Source: Nakamurella endophytica (GTDB lineage: Bacteria; Actinomycetota; Actinomycetes; Mycobacteriales; Nakamurellaceae). Taken from it: a DNA stretch of 43,069 nucleotides. Positions within the stretch are counted from its first letter, which is position 1; the number at the start of each line of letters is the position of its first letter. The DNA is taken from NCBI RefSeq assembly GCF_014646215.1, contig NZ_BMNA01000020.1, forward strand, positions 1 to 43,069, in the 5' to 3' direction. A program made the translations under genes and the position numbers. Below are positions 1-8,133 of the stretch, piece by piece. Under the pieces are notes generated by a model. It worked only from the letters and a program-made list of their open reading frames with translations. It had not been told where the DNA came from and ran no database searches.

Positions 1-1211
<1,211 letters not shown>

Positions 1212-1341
1212 CTACGCCGACCGGCCCTGGTGGGCCGGTGCGCAGTGAGAGCGGCAGGTGGAACGGCCGACGGGCGCCCGCGACGGACGGACCGCGCGCT
1301 CCGGCGCCGGGCGCCGGGGTCGCTGGTCCTCACCGATCGAC

Positions 1342-1368
1342 CTGGCACTCAGTCTACCCGAGTGCCAA
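1342..1368 (-). promoter_or_regulatory. CIRCE operator (HrcA site), groEL-proximal copy
   Basis: Inverted repeat with CTGGCACTC and GAGTGCCAA arms around a 9-nt spacer, 8 of 9 positions complementary. This is the CIRCE architecture bound by the heat-shock repressor HrcA. It lies about 155 nt upstream of the groEL start. Confidence 0.85.
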
Positions 1369-1375
1369 TTAAGGT

Positions 1376-1402
1376 TTAGCACTCGCCGGTGCCGAGTGCA
1401 AG
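1376..1402 (-). promoter_or_regulatory. CIRCE operator (HrcA site), distal copy overlapping promoter
   Basis: TTAGCACTC, 9-nt spacer, then GAGTGCAAG. The left arm is the exact CIRCE consensus and the right arm is degenerate. On the minus strand a possible promoter overlaps it: TTGCAC at 1396-1401, 17 nt, then TAAACC at 1373-1378. HrcA bound here would block RNA polymerase. The rest of the gap between groEL and the kinase (1188-1576) shows nothing else recognisable. Confidence 0.8.
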
Positions 1403-1576
1403 GAACACCGGTGGGCGACGACGGTGCCCGCCCGCCGCCACGTCCCCGCTGGTCACGCGCCGTCCGCACGACCGGCGACCGGATCCCGGTCCGGCGCTGC
1501 GGCCGCCCGCAGCCGGCCGGCTCCCGGACGGCGCGGCGATCGCCCGCCCATCGGTCCGCGCGCAGGTCCGGTGCGC

Positions 1577-3034
1577 TCAGCGGCCGGCGACGACCACCAG
1601 CACGACGACCACGACGGCCAGCAGCGCCGCTGCCAGCGCCCACCAGACCCAGGACGGCGGCCCACCGCGGGTCGGGGCTGGACCGGGCGCCGGTCCGGCG
1701 GCCGGTCCCGGGCCGCCGGCCCAGCCGCCCGGCGACGTGCCGGGGCCGCCCGCGGCCTTCCGTCCGCCAGGCGGGACGGGCCGGTCACCGGAACGAGCGG
1801 GTCGCCGGTCCTCGGCGGGAGCGGGCTGCCTGCGCGACGACGAGCCGGGCTGCCGGTTGCCGGGTGGCGCGCCGTGCGGATCCGGTCCCCGATCCGGCGG
1901 GCGGACCGCCGGGCCGGGCATGCCGGGCACGCCGGGCCCGCGCGACATCGGCGACCAGGACACCGCTGGACCGCCGCCCGGCGGTGCCTGGTCGAGCGGC
2001 GGCGCGACGCCGGCGGACGACGGCGCCCGGGGCGGCGGGGACGACGGGGCCTCGACCGGTCGAAGGGACGCCGGGGACGCCGGGGACATGGCCGGTCGGG
2101 AGATCGGCGTCGCTGCAGCACCGGCCGTCGACACCGCCGTCCGCGACCCGGCGGACCGGTCCGCCGCGGGCTCGTCGTCCCAGCTGGACAGCGCCCGGCG
2201 GGCCGCGGCCAGCAGGTCCGCGCTGGACGGGTAGCGGGCCTGCGGCACGCCGGCCATCCCGCGGGCGATCACCCGGTCCACCGCGGAGGGCAGCCCGGAC
2301 AGCGCGGCCAGCGACGGCACCCGGCCGGACAGCTGCCCGGTGATCACCTGCCGCACGTCGCCGACGAACGGCGGTCGGCCGGCCAGCGCGGCGAACAGCA
2401 TGCAGGCCAGCGAGTACTCGTCGGCGGCGGGCCCGATGTCCTCGCCCCGCAGGTGCTCCGGCGAGGCGTACGTCGGCGAGCCGAGGAAGTCGCCGGCGGC
2501 CGTCCGGTGCCCGCCCGCGCCGCGGCGGGTCAGCCCGAAGTCCGCCAGGTAGACGTGCTCGGTGCCCAGCCGCTCGTTGCGGGTGATCAGCACGTTCGCC
2601 GGCTTGACGTCCAGGTGCACCAGGCCGCGCTCGTGCAGGACGTCGAGGGCGGCACCGACCTGGCCGAGCAGCGCGAGCGCCCGTCGTCCCGGCAGCGGCC
2701 CGCCAGCCAGCTCCCGGGCCAGGTCGGTGCCGTCGACCAGCCGCATGGCGATGTACAGCCGGCCGTCGACGTCGCCGAAGTCGTACAGCGGCACGACGTT
2801 GACGTGGTCGATGGCGGACGCCGCGCGGGCCTCCTCGGCGAAGCGGGCGCGGAACTCGTCGTCCCGGGACAGCTCGTCGCTCATCACCTTGAGCGCCACC
2901 GGCCGTTCCAGGGTGCTGTCGGTCGCCCGGTACACCACGCTCATGCCGCCGCGGCCCAGCACGTCGACGACGTCGTACCTGCCCAGCCGCAGTCCGCGCA
3001 GGTCCGCGTCGGGAACGGGGCGGTCGGCCGGCAC
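1577..3034 (-). CDS. Tail-anchored Ser/Thr protein kinase (PknB-like, non-RD)
   Basis: Hanks-type eukaryotic-like kinase of 485 aa. Kinase domain at about residues 20-285: Gly loop LGRGGMSVVY, ATP lysine K49 in VALKVM, catalytic loop HLDVKPANV (D142), ADFG (D165) and the SPEHL activation-segment end. The usual HRD arginine is leucine, so this is a non-RD kinase. A long Pro/Gly/Ser-rich linker follows (about 285-455), then a single hydrophobic segment ending only a few residues before the stop. There is therefore no extracellular sensor domain such as PASTA. The GTG at 3034 was chosen because homology begins just after it and a TACCCT box lies 7 nt upstream, suggesting leaderless transcription. 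An in-frame extension to 3214 looks non-coding. Substrate unknown. Confidence 0.9.
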   Translation of the reverse strand: MPADRPVPDADLRGLRLGRYDVVDVLGRGGMSVVYRATDSTLERPVALKVMSDELSRDDEFRARFAEEARAASAIDHVNVVPLYDFGDVDGRLYIAMRLVDGTDLARELAGGPLPGRRALALLGQVGAALDVLHERGLVHLDVKPANVLITRNERLGTEHVYLADFGLTRRGAGGHRTAAGDFLGSPTYASPEHLRGEDIGPAADEYSLACMLFAALAGRPPFVGDVRQVITGQLSGRVPSLAALSGLPSAVDRVIARGMAGVPQARYPSSADLLAAARRALSSWDDEPAADRSAGSRTAVSTAGAAATPISRPAMSPASPASLRPVEAPSSPPPRAPSSAGVAPPLDQAPPGGGPAVSWSPMSRGPGVPGMPGPAVRPPDRGPDPHGAPPGNRQPGSSSRRQPAPAEDRRPARSGDRPVPPGGRKAAGGPGTSPGGWAGGPGPAAGPAPGPAPTRGGPPSWVWWALAAALLAVVVVVLVVVAGR

Positions 3035-3041
3035 GCCCGTC

Positions 3042-3047
3042 AGGGTA
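3042..3047 (-). promoter_or_regulatory. -10 box for leaderless kinase mRNA
   Basis: TACCCT on the minus strand, 7 nt before the GTG start, with no Shine-Dalgarno. The spacing puts the transcription start at the start codon. Confidence 0.45.
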
Positions 3048-3247
3048 GAGCGGGCGCACCGCGCGGCCGGCCGTCCCGCTCCGGCGACCCGCCGCCGGCC
3101 GTGCGGCGCCGCTCCCTCGCTGTTCCCGGCCCGCAGCCACAGGGCCGAACGGCCGGCGGGGGGCCGCGGCGTCGCCGGTGGTCCGGCGGTCCGCGCCCGC
3201 TCCCGAGCCGGCACCCCGCCGGGCCTCCGGGCCGCTGGTCCCGCCCG

Positions 3248-3253
3248 TAGGGT
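3248..3253 (+). promoter_or_regulatory. -10 box for the CphA-like gene
   Basis: TAGGGT 8 nt before the ATG at 3262, without a clear Shine-Dalgarno; leaderless or nearly leaderless transcription is likely. Confidence 0.35.
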
Positions 3254-3261
3254 GACCCGTC

Positions 3262-5142
3262 ATGGGTCCCGTCCCGCCGACGTCTCCGGACACCGACGAC
3301 CCGGCCGGGTCCGGCCCCGGTCCCGTGCCCGCTCCGGTCGACGAGGAGCCGGTCGAGCTGCGCCTGCTGACGGGCCCCAACCTGTACTTCGACCGGCCTG
3401 CCGTGAAACTCACCCTGGACGCCTCCGCGGCCCTGCAGGCGGACTCCGCGGTGGTGCTCGGCTGGCTGCGCGACCTGCGGGTGCGCGGCGCGAGCGTCGG
3501 GCTGCCGGGCTCCCCGGCCCGGGCCGCCGCCGCGGCCGAGCTGGCCGCGGCGCTGGTGCGCCGGGCGGCCGCGGCGATCGGCCGCCGGGTCCCCGCCGTC
3601 GCCCGCACCGGGGACGGCGACACGGTCGTCGTCGCGTACCCGTTCCGCCGCCGCGGCACCGCGGAGGCCTTCGGCGCGGCGGTGGCCCGGGCCTGGGCGG
3701 GGCTGACCGCCCGGCGCGCCGCCGCGGCGGAGGTCGTCGGCGCCGTCCCCGACCGGCTCGCCGGTCACGACCCCGGGGAGCCGGTGCGGCCGCTGCGGCC
3801 GCGGATCCCGGTCGTCGCGGTCACCGGCACCAACGGCAAGACCACGACCACCCGGCTGATCGCCCACCTGGTCCGCACCGGCGGCCGGGTGCCCGGCTGG
3901 TCGTCCACCGACGGCATCGTCATCGACGGGGTCGAGGTGGAGACCGGCGACTGGTCGGGGCCCGGCGGCGCCGCCCGCGTGCTCGCCGAGCCCCGCGTCC
4001 AGGTGGCCGTCACGGAGACCGCCCGCGGCGGCATCCTGCTGCGCGGCATGGGGACCGCGCACAACGACGTCTCCGTGGTGACCAACATCAGCGCCGACCA
4101 CCTCGGGCTGCTCGGCGTGCACACCCTCGAGCAGCTCGCCGAGGTCAAGGCCGTCGTCCCGCGGTCGACGCTGCCGACGGGATGGGCGGTGCTGAACGCG
4201 GACGACGACCTGGTGCTCGGCATGCGCGCCGCGGTGCGGGCGCGGCCGTGGCTGTACTCCACCGACCCGGCCAACCTGCACCTGGCGGAGGCGCTGGCCG
4301 CCGGCGGGCGGGCGGTGACCGTCGAGGACGGCGACATCGTCGTGCTGCGCACCGGGCTGGACCCGCTCCGGATCCTGCCGGTCGACCAGGTCCAGCTGAC
4401 CCTGGCCGGCACCTCGCGGGTGAACGTGTCGAACACCCTGGCCGCGGTCGCGGCGGCGCTGGCGATCGACGTCCCGGTCGACGCCGTCCGCGCCGGCCTG
4501 GCCAGCTTCGCCGCGGACGCCGACCACAACGCGGGCCGGCTCAACGCCTATGTCGTGCCGGCCGGGAGCGGGACCGACAGCGAGCCCGACGCGGTCGGCG
4601 GCACGGCGGTCGTCCTGGACCTGGCGCACAACGAGGCGTCGCTGGCGTCGCTGCTCGAGGTCGCCACGGCGCTGCGCCGACCCGGCGGCATGCTGGCCGC
4701 CGTGCTCGGCACGGCCGGGGACCGGACGGACGACGCGGTGCACGCCATGGGGGCTCTTGCCGCCCGGGCCGCCGACCGGCTGGTCGTCGCCGCGCGCCAC
4801 AAGTACCTGCGGGGCCGCCGCCCGGGCGAGATGGAGGCGCTCTGGCGGGCCGGCGCGGCGGAGGCCGGCGTGCTGGACGTCGGCGAGAACGCCGACGAGC
4901 TGACCGCGCTGCGGGTGCTGCTGGACGACGACCTGCCGCCGGGGTCGGCCGTCGCGGTCTGCGCGCTGGAGCAGCGCGCCGAGATGGCCCGGGAGCTCAC
5001 CGCCCGCGGCGGCCGGGAACTCTCGGCCGCCGAGGTCGCCCGCCGCCGGGCCGCCGGCGCGCTCCCGGACGCACCGGATGCCCCGGTCGTCCCACCCGTC
5101 CCCGTCCCGCCGCCGGACTCCGCTCCCGCGGCGGGAGGATGA
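3262..5142 (+). CDS. CphA-like Mur ligase lacking the ATP-grasp domain
   Basis: 626-aa Mur-ligase-family protein clearly related to the Mur half of cyanophycin synthetase. The N-terminal part (about 31-155) contains LLTGPNLYFDRPAVKLTLD, which parallels the RGPNYWSYEPAVHF start of the CphA in this window. The ATP-grasp region that should follow is absent, and the protein moves directly to a Mur central domain with P-loop GTNGKTTTTR (189-198), ETARGGIL and NISADHLGL. The C-terminal Mur domain has DLAHNEASL and LGTAGDRTDDAV. Family knowledge: in CphA the Mur domain adds Arg to Asp side chains and the ATP-grasp domain adds Asp. Inference: this protein can form only one type of amide bond, possibly on a cyanophycin-like or other acidic polymer. 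The C-terminus is Pro-rich. It is followed 4 nt later by the nitronate monooxygenase gene. Confidence 0.85.
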   Translation: MGPVPPTSPDTDDPAGSGPGPVPAPVDEEPVELRLLTGPNLYFDRPAVKLTLDASAALQADSAVVLGWLRDLRVRGASVGLPGSPARAAAAAELAAALVRRAAAAIGRRVPAVARTGDGDTVVVAYPFRRRGTAEAFGAAVARAWAGLTARRAAAAEVVGAVPDRLAGHDPGEPVRPLRPRIPVVAVTGTNGKTTTTRLIAHLVRTGGRVPGWSSTDGIVIDGVEVETGDWSGPGGAARVLAEPRVQVAVTETARGGILLRGMGTAHNDVSVVTNISADHLGLLGVHTLEQLAEVKAVVPRSTLPTGWAVLNADDDLVLGMRAAVRARPWLYSTDPANLHLAEALAAGGRAVTVEDGDIVVLRTGLDPLRILPVDQVQLTLAGTSRVNVSNTLAAVAAALAIDVPVDAVRAGLASFAADADHNAGRLNAYVVPAGSGTDSEPDAVGGTAVVLDLAHNEASLASLLEVATALRRPGGMLAAVLGTAGDRTDDAVHAMGALAARAADRLVVAARHKYLRGRRPGEMEALWRAGAAEAGVLDVGENADELTALRVLLDDDLPPGSAVAVCALEQRAEMARELTARGGRELSAAEVARRRAAGALPDAPDAPVVPPVPVPPPDSAPAAGG

Positions 5143-5146
5143 GCAC

Positions 5147-6115
5147 ATGCAGACCTGGTTGACCGAGCACGCCCAGATCGACGTCCCGGTGATCTCCGCA
5201 CCCATGGGCGGCGTCGCCGGCGGCGCCCTGGCCCGGGCGGTGAGCGCGGCCGGCGCCCTGGGCATGGTCGGCGCCGGTCCCGGCACCGACCCGGACTGGA
5301 TCGCCCGCGAGCTGGACGTCGTGGCCTCGGCCGGCCGCCCGTTCGGCGTCGGCCTGCTCGGCTGGGCGGTCACCGACGTCGACGCGGTGCTGGCGGTGCT
5401 CGCGCCGGCGCGGCCGGTCCTGGTGTCGGTCAGCTACGGCGGCGAGCTCAGCGACTGGGTCGCCGGGCTGCACGATGCCGGCATCACCGTCGCCACCCAG
5501 GTCGGCACGCTCGACGACGCCAGGGACGCCGACGCCATCGGTGTCGACCTGCTGGTCGTCCGCGGCGCGGAGGCCGGCGGCCACGGGCGCAACCAGGTCG
5601 CCACCCTGCCGCTGCTGCAGGCCGTGCTCGACGACGTCGACACGCCGGTGGTGGCGGCGGGCGGCATCGGGACCGCGCGCGGGGTGGCAGCGGTCGTCGC
5701 CGCCGGTGCCGCCGGGGCCTGGGTGGGCACGGCCTTCGCCACCTGCCGGGAGGCCGCCACGGCCGCGCCCGCTCGGGAGGCGCTGCTGGCGGCCGGCCTC
5801 GAGGACACCGTCTACACCCGGGTGTTCGACCTGGCGCAGGGCGCCGGCTGGCCGGCCGAGTTCGGCGGGCGGGCGCTGACCAACGCGGTCACCCGGACCT
5901 GGGCCGGCCGGGAGCAGGAGCTCGAGGCGCGGCCGCCGGCGCTGACCGCGCTGGCCGACCAGGTGGCCAAGGCCAGGGCGGACGGCGACGTGGCGTTCGC
6001 ACCGGTCTGGGCGGGCCAGGCCGTCGGTCTGGTCGAGCGGCCGCGCACCGCCGCGGAGCTGGTCGCCGAGCTGGCCCGCGCCGACGCGCTGCTGCGCCGG
6101 GCGGCCGGGCTGTGA
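5147..6115 (+). CDS. Nitronate monooxygenase family protein (FMN TIM barrel)
   Basis: 322-aa NMO / 2-nitropropane-dioxygenase-family flavoprotein, predicted to oxidise alkyl nitronates such as propionate 3-nitronate with O2 in the cytoplasm. Seen: N-terminal APMGGVAGGALARAVSAAG, the family signature RGAEAGGHG with its histidine, then phosphate-binding strands VVAAGGIGTARGV and GAAGAWVGTAF. The length is normal for the short bacterial class. The ATG at 5147 follows the GGGAGG Shine-Dalgarno; an upstream in-frame ATG lies inside the preceding gene and was rejected. It sits 4 nt after the Mur-ligase gene and overlaps moeA by 4 bp, so the three are probably cotranscribed. The physiological substrate is unknown. 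Confidence 0.9.
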   Translation: MQTWLTEHAQIDVPVISAPMGGVAGGALARAVSAAGALGMVGAGPGTDPDWIARELDVVASAGRPFGVGLLGWAVTDVDAVLAVLAPARPVLVSVSYGGELSDWVAGLHDAGITVATQVGTLDDARDADAIGVDLLVVRGAEAGGHGRNQVATLPLLQAVLDDVDTPVVAAGGIGTARGVAAVVAAGAAGAWVGTAFATCREAATAAPAREALLAAGLEDTVYTRVFDLAQGAGWPAEFGGRALTNAVTRTWAGREQELEARPPALTALADQVAKARADGDVAFAPVWAGQAVGLVERPRTAAELVAELARADALLRRAAGL

Positions 6116-7365
6116 CGGGCCCGTCGGGCCTGCGCAGCGTCGAGGAGCACGCCGCGGCGGTGGCCGCGCTGCTCGCGCCGGCGCCGGCCGTCCGGCTGCC
6201 GCTCGCCCGCTGCCTGGACCGGGTGCTGGCCGAGGATCTCGTCGCCGCCATCGACCTGCCGCCGTTCGCCAACTCGGCCATGGACGGGTACGCCGTCCGT
6301 GCCGCGGATCTCGCGGCGCTGCCCGCGACACTGCCGGTGTCGCAGGACATCCCGGCCGGCCGCACGGACACCGCACCACTGCGCGCCGGCACCGCGGCAC
6401 GGATCATGACGGGCGCCCCCGTGCCGGACGGGGCGGACACCGTGGTCCCGGTCGAGCGCACCGACGCGGGCGTCGACCGGGTCCGGATCGACGCGGCACC
6501 CGCGCCCGGGGTGCACGTGCGGCGGGTCGGCGAGGACGTCACCGCCGGGACGGTGGTGCTGCGGGCCGGGACGGTGGTCCGGGCGGCCCAGATCGGCGTC
6601 GCGGCCGCGCTGGGCAACGCCGAGCTCGCGGTGCGGCGGCCGTTGCGGGTGCTGCTGCTGTCCACCGGGACGGAACTGGTCGAGCCCGGCCGGCCCCTGG
6701 GACCGGGGCAGATCTACGAGTCCAACGCGGCCATGCTGGCCGCCGCGGTCACCGAGGCCGGCGGTGTGGCCACGGTCGCCCACTTCGTGACCGACGACGT
6801 GGACCGGTTCCGCGCCGCGCTGGACCGCGCGCTGGACCTCCCGCACGGCGACGGGCCGGCCGGCGACGACGGGCCGGTCGACCTGGTCGTCACCTCGGGC
6901 GGGGTCTCCGCCGGGGCCTACGAGGTGGTCAAGGACGCGCTGACCGGCGCCGGTGTGGAGTTCGCGAAGGTCGCGATGCAGCCCGGGATGCCGCAGGGCG
7001 CCGGCACGCTGGCCGCGCCGGGCGGGCGGCGGGTGCCGGTCGTCACCCTGCCCGGGAACCCGGTGAGCTCCTACGTCTCGTTCGAGGTGTTCCTGCGCCC
7101 GGCCGTCCGCGCCGCGCTGGGGCACCCGGACGTGACCCGGCCGGTGGTCCGGGTGCCGCTGTCCACGGGCCTGGACTCGCCGCCCGGCAAGCGCCAGTTC
7201 CGGCGCGGTCAGCTGGACGCGGTGACCGGGACGGTGGCGCCCTGGGGCGGGCCGGGGTCGCACCTGCTGGGCTGGCTGGCCGGGGCCGACGCGATGATCG
7301 TCGTCCCGCCGGCGGTCACCCGGCTCGAGGCCGGCGACGACGTCGAGGTGTGGCTGCTGGGCTGA
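6112..7365 (+). CDS. moeA: Molybdopterin molybdenumtransferase MoeA
   Basis: Inserts molybdate into adenylylated molybdopterin in molybdenum-cofactor biosynthesis. The 417-aa length is normal. Family motifs in order: NSAMDGYAVRAADL near residue 60, MTGAPVPDGADTVVPVE near 100, STGTELVEPG and IYESNAAML near 185-205, TSGGVSAGAYEVVKD near 260, MQPGMPQGAG, and LPGNPVSSYVSFE near 305. The GTG start overlaps the previous stop (GTGA), indicating translational coupling. The following DUF6457 gene belongs to a family often linked to MobA, which supports a molybdenum-cofactor theme. Confidence 0.95.
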   Translation: MTGPSGLRSVEEHAAAVAALLAPAPAVRLPLARCLDRVLAEDLVAAIDLPPFANSAMDGYAVRAADLAALPATLPVSQDIPAGRTDTAPLRAGTAARIMTGAPVPDGADTVVPVERTDAGVDRVRIDAAPAPGVHVRRVGEDVTAGTVVLRAGTVVRAAQIGVAAALGNAELAVRRPLRVLLLSTGTELVEPGRPLGPGQIYESNAAMLAAAVTEAGGVATVAHFVTDDVDRFRAALDRALDLPHGDGPAGDDGPVDLVVTSGGVSAGAYEVVKDALTGAGVEFAKVAMQPGMPQGAGTLAAPGGRRVPVVTLPGNPVSSYVSFEVFLRPAVRAALGHPDVTRPVVRVPLSTGLDSPPGKRQFRRGQLDAVTGTVAPWGGPGSHLLGWLAGADAMIVVPPAVTRLEAGDDVEVWLLG

Positions 7366-7404
7366 CCGTCGCGGCCGCCGGCGGCGCCGGGCCGCCGGGG
7401 TCGA

Positions 7405-7410
7405 TACGCT
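7405..7410 (+). promoter_or_regulatory. -10 box for leaderless DUF6457 mRNA
   Basis: TACGCT exactly 6 nt before the GTG at 7417, with no Shine-Dalgarno. This suggests a separate internal promoter despite the short 51-nt gap from moeA. Confidence 0.45.
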
Positions 7411-7416
7411 CGCCGG

Positions 7417-7839
7417 GTGAGCACGCTCGACGACTGGGTGCAGGACGCGGCGACGGCGCTGAGCCTGCCGCCCGGGCAGATCCCCGCGGCGCTGCGCGAC
7501 GAGTTGCTCGACCTGACGCGGGACGTCGCCCACGGGGTGACCCGGGTGGCCGGCCCGCTGACCACCTATCTGGTGGGCGTCGCGGTGGGCCGCGGGGCCG
7601 CCCCGTCGACCGCACTGGCCGCGGTGTCCGACCTGGCCAGGGCGCGGGCCGAGCAACGCACCGACGGCGCCGACGCAGCAAGCACCGCAGGCGCCGCCGC
7701 AGGGATCCCGACCGTGCACGGCGGCCCGGACCGGCCGGCCGAGACCGACACCGCTGCCCCGGAGATCGGCGGCGGGCCGCTGCCCTCGGGCCGGACCGCC
7801 GGCCGCGCCGGCGCCGTGGAGGACGGCGACCCGCGGTGA
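7417..7839 (+). CDS. DUF6457 domain protein (molybdenum-cofactor associated)
   Basis: 140 aa. The first about 75 residues (LDDWVQDAATALSLPPGQ, then DLTRDVAHGVTRVAGPLTTYLVGVAVGRG) match DUF6457, a small helical domain of unknown role. Family knowledge: in actinobacteria it often occurs fused to, or next to, the molybdenum-cofactor guanylyltransferase MobA. Here it is a stand-alone protein after moeA. The C-terminal about 65 residues are low-complexity, Ala/Gly/Pro-rich and probably disordered. The GTG start is set by homology and the -10 box 6 nt upstream. Its stop overlaps the next start. The function is not established. Confidence 0.8.
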   Translation: MSTLDDWVQDAATALSLPPGQIPAALRDELLDLTRDVAHGVTRVAGPLTTYLVGVAVGRGAAPSTALAAVSDLARARAEQRTDGADAASTAGAAAGIPTVHGGPDRPAETDTAAPEIGGGPLPSGRTAGRAGAVEDGDPR

Positions 7840-8108
7840 GCTGGATCGGCTGGATCGTCTTCGGCGCGCTGGCCGGGTGGGTCGCCAACCTCGTCGTCCG
7901 CGACGGCCGGCGCGGGTGCCTGACCACGGTGGTCACCGGCATCCTGGGCGCCGTCCTGGGCGGCTTCGTCTACCGGCTCGCCGCACACCGGCCGTGGACG
8001 TTCGGGTGGGACTGGCCCAGCTTCGGCGTCGCCGTGCTGGGCTCGCTGGCGCTGCTGGTCGTCGTCTCGCTGGTCACCCGGCCGCAGCGGTCGCGGCGCG
8101 ATCGCTGA
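7836..8108 (+). CDS. GlsB/YeaQ/YmgE family stress-response membrane protein
   Basis: 90-aa integral membrane protein with three hydrophobic segments: WIGWIVFGALAGWVANLVV, then TTVVTGILGAVLGGFVYRL, then FGVAVLGSLALLVVVSLVT. The glycine-rich ILGAVLGGF segment is typical of the transglycosylase-associated/YeaQ family. Members are stress-induced small membrane proteins without a defined biochemical role. The GTG start overlaps the stop of the preceding gene (GTGA). It ends 25 bp from the convergent cphA, with no recognisable terminator between. Confidence 0.85.
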   Translation: MSWIGWIVFGALAGWVANLVVRDGRRGCLTTVVTGILGAVLGGFVYRLAAHRPWTFGWDWPSFGVAVLGSLALLVVVSLVTRPQRSRRDR

Positions 8109-8133
8109 TCCGGCCGGGGCGGCCGCGCATCCG

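Noticed and set aside
1424..5373. Several open frames above 600 codons around the kinase and Mur-ligase genes
   Set aside because: Third-position GC in this genome keeps shadow frames open. Their products are Arg/Gly/Pro-rich and antisense or frame-shifted to recognised domains.
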